Source: Magnolia sinica
Taxonomy: Eukaryota; Streptophyta; Magnoliopsida; Magnoliales; Magnoliaceae
NCBI RefSeq assembly: GCF_029962835.1
Contig: NC_080577.1
Location: 6,916,001 to 6,980,000 of the forward strand
Reading direction: 5' to 3'
Length of the DNA stretch: 64,000 bases
Part shown: positions 1-11,992 of the stretch, piece after piece
Layout: the number at the start of each line of letters is the position of its first letter
How positions within the stretch are numbered: the first letter of the stretch is position 1
Position numbers and translations under genes: made by a program
Notes under the pieces: model-generated
Database searches by the model: none
Told to the model about the DNA's origin: nothing
Seen by the model: only the letters and a program-made list of their open reading frames with translations

Positions 1-2376
1 TGCATTGTACTTCGAGCGCTTGGAATTGGATGACCCGTCCACATAAAGAATCCATCTGTGCTCTCCGTCTAACTTCGCATCTTGGATACACGGGAGAGTT
101 GACGAGGCCACAGGAACTGCTTCCGCGCCCACGTTTTTCACCTCTATATTCGGAGTAGTGAACTCTGCTATGAAATCGACTACAACCTGGCCCTTGATTT
201 CAGTTCTCAGACGATATTGAATGTCGAACTCCCTGAGTTTTATCGCCCATTTAGTCAGTCAACCTGACACGTTAGGCTTTTGAAGGACTTGCCTGAGGGG
301 AGAGGCAGTCAGGACAACAATAGTATGCGCTTGGAAGTAAGAACGCAGCCTCCGTGCCGAGAAGACTAAGCTGAGTGCTAATTCCTCTACACTTAAGTAC
401 CTAGTCTCGATGGGTACCATTGCTTTGCTCATATAATAGATGGGATACTGCCTGCCCCCCACGTCCCTGATAAGTGCAGAGTTGATGGCCGAGGCAGAGA
501 CCGTCAAGTATAGGAATAAGGGCTCGCCCTCTTCCAGCTTGGATAGCAGGGGAGGTGAGCCCAAGTACTGTTTCAGTTGTTGGAACGCCTGATTACACTC
601 CGGAGTCTACTCATCCTTCTTATGACCCTTCAACTGATGGAAAAAGGAGAGGCACTTATTCGTGACTCAGGATATGAATCGAACGAGTGCCGCCACCCGA
701 CTGGTGAGGCATTGAATTTTCTTTGTGGTATGGGGAGAGCTCATGTTAAGCAGTGCCTTGATCTTTTCGGGATTTGCCTTGTTACCCCTCTGACTGACTT
801 AAAACCCAAGGAATTTGCCGGAGCTGACTCCAAAGGCGCACTTGACAGGGTTTAACTTCATACGGTACTTGCAAAGAATCGAGAAAGTTTCATCGAGGTC
901 CGCAATGTGGTCAGACGCCTTGACGCTCTTCACCAGCATGTCGTCAACATAAACCTCCATGGTCCGACCGATTTTCTTAGTAAACATCTAGTTTACAAGC
1001 CTCTGATATGTTACCCCGGCATTCTTCAGGCCAAAAGACATGACTTAGTAACAGTAGAGACCTTTATCTGTGACGAAGGTCATCTTCTGCCTGTGTGGAG
1101 GATGCATTGCGATCTGATTGTACCCGGAGTAAGTGTCTAGGAAGGATAGCAGTTCGTGTCCGGCTGTGCTATCCACCAGCTGGTTGATCTGAGGTAGGGG
1201 AAGCTATCCTTGGGGCAGGCCTTGTTCAGGTCTGAGTAGTCTACACAGACCCGCCACTTCCCATTGGCTTTCTTCATAAGGACTATGCTTGCGATACAGT
1301 CTGGATAATGTACTTCCTCGATGAATCCAACGCCGAGGAGCTTCGAAACTTCATCTACTATGACCGAGTACCTTCGGGGTCGAACACCCTCCTCTTCTGC
1401 CTCACTGGTCTGTGATATGGGTCCATGTTTAGCCTGTGGACTATAACATCAGGAGAGATGCTTGGCATGTCTTCGTGCGACCATGTGAAGACGTCCTTGT
1501 ACTGCTGTAAGAAGGCCAGCATCTGGGACCGCTACTCAGAATTCAGCGATGATCCGAGCTAAACAGTTCTACTCGGGCCGGCTTCTTCGAGTGGGACGGT
1601 CACTAAGTCCTCCATGGAGGAGTCTTCGCAGGAGCTTTAGGGTCGAGGGCATTCACGGTGAGGGCTTGCTTCACCGAACCCTTTCTGACCGCCATAGAAT
1701 AACACCTCTGGGCTTCGTGCTGGTCTCCTCGGAGGTACCCGACCCCTCCCTCTGCAGGGAACTTCATCATGAGGTGATAAGTGGACACGATCGCTCTCAT
1801 TGCGTTAACGGATGGTCGGCCCAATATGACATTATGCACCGACGACACATTCATGATGAGGAAGTCCACCAGAAGTGTAACCTGATGCTGTCATTCCCCT
1901 GCCGTCACAGGGAGGGAGATAACTCCCTTAGAGATCACTTTATCTCCGGTAAAGCCGTGTAGGGGGTCTTGATAGGTCGAAGGCGTGACCTGTTGATCCT
2001 CATTCTTTCGAAGGCCTCGGCGTAAATGATGTCGGCTGAGCTGCCAATGTCGACCAATATGTGGTAGACCTTATGGTTAGCTATAGTCATCGCCACCATC
2101 AGGGTATCGTCGTGCGGATGCTAAATTCTGCGCGTGTCATCCCCTGTAAAGGTTAGGCTGTAGGGGCTTACTCGGAGTTCTTTCCTCGGCCTTTCAGCTA
2201 AATGGATGTAATGCTTGGGGTCCGATCTCCTAGAATAGGCTTTGCGAGCCCTATTCGAGTCACCCCCTATAGACGAACCGCTATAGATTGTGAGGATCTC
2301 TGCAGGCTCTTCCGTGGTCTTGCTTGGCTGGTCTTTCCCCCAATCTTCCCTTCAAGCTGACTTATCTTCCTTGGTG
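1..2376 (-). pseudogene. gypsy pol remnant: protease, reverse transcriptase, RNase H
   Basis: Protease-like segment at 1603-1869 contains VILGRPSVNAMRA and VSTYHLMMKFP, typical of the plant gypsy aspartic protease end. The reverse transcriptase palm with the catalytic YVDDM motif is at 799-987, followed by the LNPVKCAFGV segment. The RNase H-like domain is at 259-564 (SALIRDVGGRQYPIYYMSKA, then RYLSVEELALSLVFSARRLR). These pieces sit in different frames separated by stops and frameshifts, so no full polyprotein can be made. Integrase is outside the window. Confidence 0.85.
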
Positions 2377-2378
2377 TA

Positions 2379-3909
2379 TCACCGTAGATGGCTTTTATAG
2401 ATGAGAGTCTCGATTTCATCTTTGAGATTCATGCAATCGCTGGTATTATGACCGTGGTTCCGATGAAAGCGGCAGTACTCGCGCTTATCTCGCTGATCCG
2501 CGTCGGCCTTCATGCAAACTGGCCACTGCAGGAGTTTCTGGTCCCTGATATCTAGCAAGATCTGCTCTGGAGATGTGTTGAGGGGTGGTGTAGGAGCAGA
2601 ACTTGCTCTCATGTCTCCTGCTCGGTCGGCGATCGCGAGAGGTTCGATCGTCTGACTTCTTACTAGATGACTGAGGCTCTTCATTCTTCGATCTCTTCTC
2701 CTTAGATGACTGCTCGGCAACTTGGACATTTTTACGGGAGTTGGAGAACTCCTCGGCATTGGTGTATTTTTGAGATCGGCTAAAGTAGTCAGCGGATTCT
2801 TCCCAATTGAGAAGACGAACTTCTCCTCTCTGAGTCTACTGAACATAGCAGAAAGTGACATCTTGTCATCGTAGTCGTCCACTAACAGCGCCTCTTCATT
2901 GAAGCGGGCGATGAAGTCCTTTAATTACTCCTTATTTCCCTGCTTGAGGGTGAACAAACGAGTAGTCAACTTCAGACTCTTCTTACCATAGATGAACTGG
3001 GTAAGGAATAATCTGTTGAGCTCCGCAAAGGAGCCGATAGACTTTGACTTAAGCTGCTGATACCAACTCCGAGCAGACTCAGAGAGGGTTATCGAGAAAG
3101 TCCTACACATCATTGCATCCGTAGCCAGTTGGATCTGCATCCCCAAACAGTAGGACTCCACATGTTCTGACGGGTCTCCAGACTCGGAGTATTGGATAAC
3201 TGGAGGCATCCGGAACCTTAGGGGCATCACCTCATCCATGATTTCTGAGGTGAAGGGAGGCTCGGTCTCTTCCATCATCGCCTGGTAAGGAACTCTACGA
3301 CCAGATCCATACATTGTAGAAGAACGAGATGGACGCGGATCGCTGGTTCTTTTACAATGTATGGATCTGATCGTAGAGTTCCTTAAGCTGAGCCTCCCAA
3401 GGGTTCTAATTCTCAGATACTGCCTCTTAGGAGGCCTCGCCATCTCGGGCCCTTCTGGCCTGTCTTCTCCTCTTCAGCCGATGGCGGAGGTCAGTGGGGG
3501 TAAGAACTGAAGTCGCGGACACATAGGATGGCTCCACATCCCGAGCAGGTTCCAGGACTCGGGCGAACCGATTCTGGGATACTACATTCTGCATAGGGTT
3601 GGGAGCTCGTGCAGACTATGCTTAGGACCCCCTGACCCGAGAACTGATTTGCTGTGGTCGTTCCTCGTGTGTCGGGGTGGTTTTCACCATGTTAAGAGGT
3701 GGCTGCTGGTTTTATTGCGCTTTCAATCGGTTGATTTCATCCCTCAGCATCTGAACTTCATTTTATAACGCCTTGTACTTTTCTCCTCAGCTCCAATTCC
3801 ACTGGGATGGCCCTATCGAAGCTGATTCGGTATGTAACAGCGAAGAAGACTGATGTTGTCCACTAGGTTCGGGCTCCACTGCTGTAACCCTCTTCTTTCC
3901 TCTCGTCAT
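2379..3909 (-). pseudogene. gypsy gag remnant
   Basis: The likely start is the ATG read from 3909 (MTRGKKRVTAVEPEP). Downstream are a retrotransposon gag domain (PSEHVESYCLGMQIQL, SESARSWYQQL, FLTQFIYGKKS) and a zinc-knuckle-like stretch (YCRFHRNHGHNTSDC) near the C-terminal end. An in-frame stop lies at 2925-2927 between KQGNKE and LKDFIARFNEEA. More stops and at least one frame change lie in the N-terminal third. An inverted duplication at 3287-3384 has replaced part of the reading frame. Confidence 0.8.
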
Positions 3910-3944
3910 TTCTGATAAAACATTTTAGCTTTTTGTTTGAATTC

Positions 3945-3962
3945 CCACAAACGGCGCCAAAA
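3945..3962 (-). other. gypsy primer-binding site
   Basis: Just inside the LTR the minus strand reads TGGCGCCGTTTGTGGG, a tRNA 3'-end complement of the kind used by plant Tat/Athila gypsy elements. It is separated from the LTR terminus (CTCAACA) by a short T run. The position confirms the minus-strand orientation of the element. Confidence 0.75.
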
Positions 3963-3965
3963 AAA

Positions 3966-4914
3966 TGTTGAGATTAAAATCTGGACCACCCTCCACTCAA
4001 TGCGGTGAACTCGAAACAGACCCTAGTGCTGCATAAAAAGAGTGAGCAAAGGAGACCCTGACTTAAACAATGGACCCTTCGATGCCTAAGTTAGGTTAAG
4101 GAATCTGGGTCTAAGTTGCGTAATGTAGAGAGAGGGTGCGAGATATTGCGTACCTGTTACAATGGAGTCTCCTAGTATTTATACATGTGGGTCGAGCAGA
4201 TTATGTCCGTCAATCTCAGCATGATCTACTCAATTAAGCGAATATTGTGATCATGGAGATACTCCACAATCTTTGGATCGTGAGCGTATCTCCAGGCGTG
4301 ATCTTCGGCCACGCTCACATTCAGACTGGTTTCCCAGCTCAATACTCGGAGTATCTTCATTCAGGCTCAAACCTCGTCCTATCCAAGTCCGTGGCTGAGT
4401 ATTTATAGTCGGAATTCATAGTCGAGTCATCAGGATCGGAGTCTGCTAGGCGTGCTTATTTAGCGCTTAGCTCTCGGCCTCTAGGTTGAGGATGAGTCTG
4501 TCGATCCGAGACCGTAGCTTCTTGAATGAAGACGAGGACAAGGACGAGGACGAGAGCTCAGCTCGACCAACCTTCTTCGGATGAGGATAAGGACGAGGAC
4601 GAGGATGAGAGCTCGGCTCGACCAACCTTTTTCGGACGAGGACAAGGACAAGGACGAGGACGAGAGCTCGACTCGGCCAACCTTCTTCGGATGAGGATGA
4701 AGACAAGGACGAGGACGAGAGCTCGTCTTACCCAGCCTAGGATCGTAGTTCAGACGTCCACTCGCACCCAACATGATGTTCTCTTTCCGAGGCCCTATTA
4801 ATTGGCTCAGATGGCTCGGGCCGACCCCGTTTGACCCTGTCCAGATTTCCCCACAACCAGCTACATTAGTGCCGGGCCGACCCTGTTTGACCCTGTCCAG
4901 ATTTTCCCATAACA
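3966..4914 (-). repeat. gypsy 5' LTR, about 949 bp
   Basis: On the minus strand the LTR begins TGTTATGGGAAAATCTGG and ends CTCAACA beside the primer-binding site. It contains a 4 x 55-bp minisatellite at about 4530-4740. The ends and several internal blocks match the solo LTR at 27644-28626, for example the 'caatctcagca(c/t)gatct' and 'ggaatctgggtc' blocks. A 56-bp tandem duplication covers its outer edge, so the boundary could be one repeat unit off. Confidence 0.75.
4530..4740. repeat. 55-bp minisatellite inside gypsy LTR
   Basis: The block gagagctc starts at 4552, 4607, 4662 and 4717, exactly 55 bp apart each time. It is followed by a purine-rich gaggacgagg tract. Open frames on both strands here are by-products of the repeat and not genes. 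Confidence 0.85.
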
Positions 4915-5790
4915 AGCTACATCAGTGCCGCATGTAAGGAGCTTCAAGGATGAACTAGGACTAGCTTTTAAAAGGTTAAAAAACAACCATAAGATTGTTT
5001 GAATTCCATCCCTAGGAAAGCAACTGTAGTTGACTCTGTGACATGGACTCCGGTCAGTTTCACTAGTTCAGATGAGACAAGTATCTAAAAATGAGATAGA
5101 CCCGAGCCCAAGTAGGGGCTCAGGAAGATTTCACTGGTAGGTATTTCCTGATTGTTAGGAGCAGGTAAAGCTGATGGGCCCACATAGCTGTGAGTGCACA
5201 GGAAAATCACGTCATCTATGGTTTAAAAATCCATACATCAGTGCCACATGTGAGGAGGTTCAAGGATGAGTCACGGCTAGTTTTTAAACGGTGAAAAACT
5301 AACATGGGAATGTAAGATTTCCCTCCCAACGTGAATTGTATGCATGTAGAGCAACTGCAATGATGTCCGTGGAACATCCACTCCATCCATTAGTTTCAAT
5401 GGACCATGTTAGGACAAGAGGCTAAAACTGAGGTAGATCCATACCCAAATAAGCACCTGCACAAGGAAAAGTAGATATTGAACCTTATAACCTTGTGTGT
5501 GTATATACAGGGCTATAAAAGTTTTAGATCAGGCAAATATTTGAATTTTCTGTCCATTCCAGTGGGAATAGCCTTATGAACGGCTTGGATCGCATATAAA
5601 CATCACGGTGGGGCTCAGGAATATTTCAAAGGTAGGTATTTCAATCACCTCTATTTTCTATCGTGTGGTACATTTTAACTTCTGGAACCAGCTCATTTTT
5701 AGGCTCATGTCTTAATACGGGCAGGTAAAACTGATAGGCCCACATCGCTTGCGGGTCACAGGAAAGTCGCGTACTCTATCATGCGCCATA
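4915..5790. repeat. two diverged copies of an unclassified repeat
   Basis: The segment starting near 4918 (catcagtgccgcatgtaagg, then ttcaaggatga, ggtaggtattt, cacaggaaaatcacgt) recurs in the same order from about 5237 to 5790 (catcagtgccacatgtgagg, ttcaaggatga, ggtaggtattt, cacaggaaagtcgcgt). Internal insertions make the second copy longer. No coding potential was seen. Confidence 0.6.
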
Positions 5791-5890
5791 TGGTGCATGG
5801 AAGCGTTCATAACCCCGCGGAAAAGTCGATGGGCTTCCACCCGCTGAAGACAAAAAAGTCCACGAACGTGCTGCACGCACTCTGATATTT

Positions 5891-6930
5891 GGACGCGGTC
5901 TGGCTACTGACTCTGCCATCGGCCGGGTGGCTAGTGGTCGGTGCTACGTGGACCCTACCATGATGTATATGTTTTATCCACGCCTTCCATGAATTTTAAA
6001 AGATAATAGATAATTTTAAGTATTGATCCCAAAATTGAGGTAGATCTAAATATCAGGTGGACCACACTATAGGAAAACAGTAGTGATTGAATTTGTACCA
6101 TTAAAAGCCTCTTACGGGCCCACTGTAATGGTTATTTGACATCTAACCCGTTGATTATGAATTTTAAAAGATAATAGATAATTTTAAGTATTGATCCCAA
6201 AATTGAGGTAGATCTAAATATCAGGTGGACCACACTATAGGAAAACAGTAGTGATTGAATTTGTACCATTAAAAACCTCTTACGGGCCCACTGTAATGGT
6301 TATTTGACATCTAACCCGTTGATTATGAATTTTAAAAGATAATAGATAATTTTAAGTATTGATCCCAAAATTGAGGTAGATCTAAATCTCAGGTGGACCA
6401 CACTATAGGAAAACAGTAGTGATTGAATTTGTACCATTAAAAACCTCTTACGGGCCCACTGTAATGGTTATTTGACATCTAACCTGTTGATTATGAATTT
6501 TAAAAGATAATAGATAATTTTAAGTATTGATCCCAAAATTGAGGTAGATCTAAATCTCAGGTGGACAACACTGTAGGAAAACAGTAGTGATTGAATTTGT
6601 ACCATTAAAAACCTCTTAGGGGCCCACTGTAATGGTTATTTGACATCTAACCTGTTGATTATGTCAAACAGACTTGGATTAAGGGAAAATATATATATCA
6701 GCTTGATCCAAAACTTTTGCGGCCCCAATAAGTTTTTAATGGTGGGAGTTCAATCAACACTGTGCGGTCCACTTGAGATTTTGATCAACCTCATTTTTGG
6801 CATCATACTATAAAATGATCTGGAAGAAAGGGTAAACGGTATGGATGAAACACATACATGATGGTGGGGCCCACAGAGGATGACCACTAGCCATTGGCTA
6901 GTGGCAGGGTGAGTAGCCGATCCGTTTCCC
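5891..6930. mobile_element. foldback hAT-like element with internal array (copy A)
   Basis: The ends are long imperfect inverted repeats: left about 5900-5990 (GGCTACTGACTCTGCCA, GGCTAGTGGTC, GTGGACCCTACCATGATGTA), and the complement of these at 6820-6925. The element is flanked by a perfect 8-bp direct repeat TGATATTT (5883-5890 and 6931-6938), the target-duplication size of hAT elements. The left arm is expanded by four 168-bp tandem units. No transposase frame is present, so it is non-autonomous. Confidence 0.75.
5991..6662. repeat. 4 x 168-bp tandem array
   Basis: The block gaattttaaaagataataga begins at 5991, 6159, 6327 and 6495, exactly 168 bp apart, and the phase closes at 6663. Units differ at only a few positions. 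Each unit is a piece of the foldback left arm, from the 'aattgaggtagatct' block to 'gacatctaacc(c/t)gttgat'. Confidence 0.95.
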
Positions 6931-6938
6931 TGATATTT

Positions 6939-8204
6939 CGGTTTCCCACTCCGGAGGAGAAATCAGGACACCTGAAGTAGCAACGCCTCGCGATAACCAA
7001 CAGGCGTGCCAGCTATTGATCACGACCGTTGGTTACATGACCATGTCCCAAGGGATTTGAAGACATTCAGACAGCGACAGATACAGTTGAGCAGCCTATT
7101 AACAACCGTCCAAATTGTGGGCCTCACCGTGGAGGGACCATAGCCTCAAAGCTCCACCTTGCCTAACAGTCCCAATCATCTCATTAATGGATGATTTCTA
7201 CTCTTTGGATTTAGAGAATCGTCAACTTTTAATTGTCTATTGCTGGGCCACCAACATAGAATGGTTTGGGTAGTGAGATCACTTCAACTGTAGGCAATCC
7301 ACGGTAGATAAACATCCCATAGATGCGATCCTAGCCGTCTATTTGTTTCATTCGAAATTGGGTTAGTCTCAACCCATACATATCCCAATCCAAACTTAGG
7401 TCGGATCAGGTTGGGATCGGTTTGGAAATTCTCAACCTCCTCCAAGATGGTTTGGGCATGGTTGAGGCCATGGTTTTTGACTCAGCGACTAGACCTGACT
7501 TCTTCTAGTTCACAAGCCCCCGGAGTTGAGTCGTAGGTGAGTCAGGTTTAAGTGGATGGGTTTGATGCGTTTTGACCTAACCTGACCCAACCCAACCCAA
7601 TCAAACCTAACTTGTTGATTGCGGTGTGGACCATGTCTAACGGACATCTCCTGTTAGATGGTCCAGATTTAGGATTCACCTGCCATGTATATGGCTATTT
7701 GTACTGTAAGTGGGCCCCACACCATAACTTGTTGATATTGTGCAACAGTCTGAAAAGCTCCCACACGGTTTTGAGATTCTCATCCTCCGACCTTCAGTCC
7801 TTGATCGGCAGGTCCAATTAGATATGCATGTACCATGTGTACGATGGGATGCCAAGGCCATGATTTCCACATTTTACACTGCTGACTTGTAGATTGGATG
7901 ACCCCAGCTACTAGTTTCGGTTGTCCTTTACAGTCGTGGATGTTGCTGTATTACTCTTCTCAACGGTCTACTTGAATGCCACAGAAAAAAGTACGTGATC
8001 TGATATATTGATGAGATTTTTGGGGCATGGGTCATCCATGGCGTGGCAGAACAGTCAACGGTCAGGATTTGCAGATCAAGAGCCCCAGTTGTGAGAAAAT
8101 ACAACACGAATTATGTGCAAAACTTAGGGTATTTTATGATGCTTTTGATACATAGGCACTTTGAAATTGTACACAGGGTAACAACAGCTTAACTGACTAA
8201 ACGG
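6939..8204. other. intergenic DNA, no gene seen
   Basis: No convincing coding region. It contains phrases common in the local repeat families (ggtgtggaccatg, gtgggccccacacc) near 7620-7720 and a run of pyrrole-like 'cccaacc' words near 7580. It may include old MITE fragments that I cannot delimit. Confidence 0.4.
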
Positions 8205-8212
8205 TAGAGCTC

Positions 8213-8675
8213 TGGAAGTGGATTGCGTCCTGCCCCCGCCAAGAAAGACTCGGTCCTGGCAGTGCCTCTGTGGGGCCCACCGTGATGTATGGGTTTTATC
8301 CATGCTGTCCATCCATTTTTCCATATCATTTTAGGGAATGAACCCAAAAACAAGGCAGATCCAAGCCTTTAAGTGGGCCAAACCACTAGAAGCAGTGGTG
8401 ATAATGACAGCCATCATTGAAACCTTTCTAAGGCCCACCATGATGTCTATTTGCCATCCAATCTGTTCATAAGATAACATAGATAGCGGATGAAAGGAAA
8501 ACACAAATATCAGCTTGATCAAAACATCTACAGCTCCAAACAAGTTTTTAATGGTATTATGTAGTCCACTTGAACCTTACGTCTATCTCATTTTTTGGCT
8601 CATAAAAAAATGGATGGATGGAGTGGATATAGAACCCATACATCACGGTAGGCTCCACAGAAACAATCTGCTTCC
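8213..8675. mobile_element. foldback element (copy B)
   Basis: Left arm has gtggggcccaccgtgatgta at about 8272, then 'ggcagatccaagcc'. Right arm has the complementary series ending 'acccatacatcacggtaggc'. Outer ends are TGGAAGTGGATTG on the left and the complement of GGAAGCAGATTG on the right. Flanks TAGAGCTC and TAGAGTGC agree at 6 of 8 positions, a plausible old target duplication. Confidence 0.65.
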
Positions 8676-9040
8676 TAGAGTGCAGTACTCCCAAAATCAG
8701 ATTTGATTAAACAGTCATAACTACTTATTAGGACAGCTCGATCCTAATTAGGACAGCTTGTTTGATGAAATAGGACTGTTGGATCCTTTTCATCTTTCAC
8801 CGTCTAATGAATCTGTACTAATCCAATAGTCAAGACAATCAAATCAACGTAATTTTTGGCTCATGATACATCTAAGCTGAAAATCATAATTTGGGTGGTT
8901 TAATTTGACTTAGTTGATGCCACATATTCAATTTTGAATTAATTCCTAAGTGTCCCGCGTATTATCCATACGCCAGAGTATCAAAGTCTTTTCATTACCG
9001 GTAACCTGCGCCTATTGACCTAGAGGATCTCCGTGTAATA

Positions 9041-9071
9041 TGTTATATTATATTATATTATATTATATTAC
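9041..9071. repeat. (TATTA)n microsatellite
   Basis: About six perfect repeats of the pentamer tatta; no associated gene. Confidence 0.9.
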
Positions 9072-9083
9072 TTTTTTCTTCTG

Positions 9084-9345
9084 ATTAGCAAGAGAGATAT
9101 TCACTGTCAATGTCAAAAATCATGACATGGTGGCAGACGTCTGGGTCAGTGCGCCATCGTCCATTAATTCGTCGACCCTTTGGTATGTTTCTTTGATGGT
9201 GGGAGAAAACAACGACTCGCTAGCGAATATTGCGACAGCTGATACTCCCTTGATCTTGTGCCATATTCAATCGATTGTTTGAACGTCACCATCGTTTTCT
9301 CCAGTCTGGACAAGGTGGCCCATGGTTTATGGTACCAGAGATTTG
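9084..9345 (+). repeat. dispersed repeat, copy 1 of a pair
   Basis: It shares ordered blocks with 13861-14112 in the same orientation: cgtccattaattcgt, ggtgggagaaaacaac, aatattgcgacagc, atcgttttctc(c/t), ggcccat(g/a)gttta. Several unrelated words between the blocks show that the copies are old. Family unknown; no reading frame is shared between the two copies. Confidence 0.75.
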
Positions 9346-11790
9346 GTCTGATGAACCCCATATGGATGGAACTTGTTATAAAAAAATTTTAAAAAAATCC
9401 ATCCAGGTGGAATAAGATCTAATTAACTAACCAATCTTTGCCCTTTTCAGTTGAATGTACGCTGCTGCTGGTTAAATTGATGTTGAGGCTTCCAAAATGT
9501 AGTGGAATTTAATATATTTTCAAAAAATCAAAATTTGTTATTTAGCTCTAACTATCTAGAGATATAAAATCTAATTATGAACTGTTTATATTTTATTTGA
9601 GCTGAACACGTGCAACACGAAAAATATTAGACTTTATTGATAAGGATGTTATAAAGTAGGAAAATTTTCCCTCATCTATCACAATTGAAGGAAAGCTGAG
9701 AGCCTCCATGTCAGCCCTACTGTAGAGTCTAGAGGAACCGTACAGTTATTCATGTACCCTTCATATATGAAATCATATAATTCTATTTTATCCATACGTG
9801 CGTATCGAATCTAATGCCTTTATTGTCGTATCCATCCACCAAAAAAATCATTTTCCAAGTAGATCAAGTGTACCATCAGATATGAACCATCAAAATATTA
9901 TCGTGTGTGATTAAAATATTTTTTAATAGTTTAAATATTTGTATAATATTATAAAATCTTTTTGAATGCTGGGCCTAATAGAAAAATCACTTAATGAACT
10001 TTAATCTCTTATATTAAGCCATAAATAAGTATGTTTGAAATTAGTGGATCCCTTATTGGCTAATACAATGATCAACAAACCATGATAGTTACACCTAGCT
10101 ACACTCACTTTTATTGACCATATATTGATCTCATAAAGCAAGTGAAAATACATATGATCAAAACCTTCAGCCTTACACATTAATATTATGTCTAAGAAAT
10201 AATCAGATTCCAATGCACCCTCAAATCAATCATAATTTGAGCAATTTAACCCTCAGATGTGACTTATCAATCCACTAATGCAAGTGCTCAATAAATCTAA
10301 AATAAGATTTTGTATCAATGGAATACTCATACCCCGTGTTGGGTAGGGCGAAAGCACATAACTCATAGTCATGCCCAATGACAGAGACCTTTCATCTTAA
10401 TTCATCACAATCCCCTCACACAAAATAATCGTATCCACATCATGTAACGGAAATAAAGCACAAGTCTGTTCTAAAACCCGTTAGATGGTTATAGGATAAT
10501 AAGGTAATAAGATCCATGGATTATAACTCTTTCTTAGTTAGGGACCCTTGTGTTCTATCTCAAACTTTGAAGGACAACCACATGGATATTTTCTCTACCA
10601 ACATATGTTCATGTATGTTTAAGATACCACTGCATATTAATTAAGGCATAGCAATCTATCCACTTAGGGTACTTGGTCATTATGATCATTGGCAAAGATC
10701 ATAGTATACTTGGTCATTATGATTGGCTAAGATCATTACTACCACATACAAATGGCCAGTGAGTTGCTCATATTGGTTTTTCGGAGCTTAACTCCACTTG
10801 GTCATAAGTATGATAATTAGGATTCTAGGAATTGTGGGTTCCGCAATGGGTGGAATGGGGATGTTGATGACCTAGCCTAGAGTATAGACCTAGCTTGGCT
10901 CTTGTTCCCTAAACCGTGGCTCACCTTAATCAAGCTAAAAGGGCCTTGATACTAGCCTTGCAAGGGCAAGACTAGGCTAAGATAGAGTAGCATAGTAAGA
11001 AAAAGAGTTAAATGATCAAATGTTTAAAATAATTTGTTATATGAATTTTCTTTGAAGTATCATCCATCTAACACAAGTCACACCATATAAATGATTTGGA
11101 TAATTGAAATATGATCTAAAATCCAATGAGTATCTTTAAACTACACATGTACATTGAAAGTGAATTGCTTGCAAGTGTCTTTAAATGATGCAAATCTTCT
11201 TCTCTCTTTTTTTAATTAGTTGCCCACTTGATGATTGAAATGAGTTGATCAAAGATTTTAGGACAAGCTTGTGGTCATTACATAATGAAAGATATGGTAA
11301 TCCTGTGTGAAAGGACTAACTTGGGTTAGGATAAAAAGTCTCAACCATTGAACCCGATTTGGTATCGGAATACTTTTGTCGTACCCCACGTGGGAGTGTG
11401 AATATGCCATCAATACAAGATTTTGTTGGAACTATTAGGCACTTGCATTGTTATATTAAGATTAAGTCACTAGCTCAGAGGTCCATTTGCCTAGACTATT
11501 TCACACGTGATGATGCATTGAACTTGATTAATCCTTAGCCTAAATGATGCATGCGGGTTGGGATCTTTGTCGCATGTACTTTGCCTCAGTTTTTGAGGCT
11601 AGAGTGTGTCCTATAAAAGCAGGTGTGGTGGAGTACATCTATCATAGTCTATTAAGACTTGCATGGGCCAATTAGGATTTCTTTGGTTTTTTAAGAATGT
11701 TTTTATGATAGAGATGTAAAAGATCAGAGGTTTGTCAAGTAGTCTTTTTCGTTGGACCCCAATACATACTATAACCGTCCATTACCATGA
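9346..11790. other. AT-rich intergenic DNA
   Basis: No credible reading frame. The stretch is AT-rich with scattered short duplications, for example a repeated 'acttggtcattatgat' near 10670-10720. It could include a decayed LTR element, but no ends or coding motifs were seen. Confidence 0.4.
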
Positions 11791-11992
11791 CCATAAAAGG
11801 ATTGAATATGTTATACATGCATGGATAAACATATTACATGTTCCCATTTTGTATAGGGAATTGTGAAAAATTGTATGGTGGTGGAGTATCACCATAAAAG
11901 GATTGAATATGATATACATGCATGGATAAACATATCACATGTTCCCATTTTGTATCGGGAATTGTGAAAATTTGTATACCCTTGAAACTCTA
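11791..11992 (+). repeat. 101-bp tandem duplication
   Basis: The block ccataaaaggattgaatatg begins at 11791 and again at 11892. The copies run on through 'tacatgcatggataaacata' and 'gttcccattttgtat' with few mismatches. Confidence 0.9.

Larger units (their letters stand above)
1..4914 (-). mobile_element. Ty3/gypsy LTR retrotransposon, partial (Tat-like), cut by window edge
   Basis: Read on the minus strand, the order is LTR (3966-4914), primer-binding site, gag, protease, reverse transcriptase, then RNase H running off at base 1. All coding parts carry stops or frameshifts, so the copy is dead. The gag-protease-RT-RNaseH order and the wording of the zinc-knuckle and protease segments resemble plant Tat/Ogre-group gypsy elements. 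Integrase and the 3' LTR would lie left of the window. Lineage is inferred by eye. Confidence 0.85.

Noticed and set aside
4467-4915. Long frames on both strands in the gypsy LTR
   Set aside because: They follow from the 55-bp repeat being a multiple-stop-free purine tract; composition is low-complexity and no domain is present.
5991-6662. Regular repeat array as a possible CRISPR
   Set aside because: Units are contiguous 168-bp copies without unique spacers, in a plant nuclear context.
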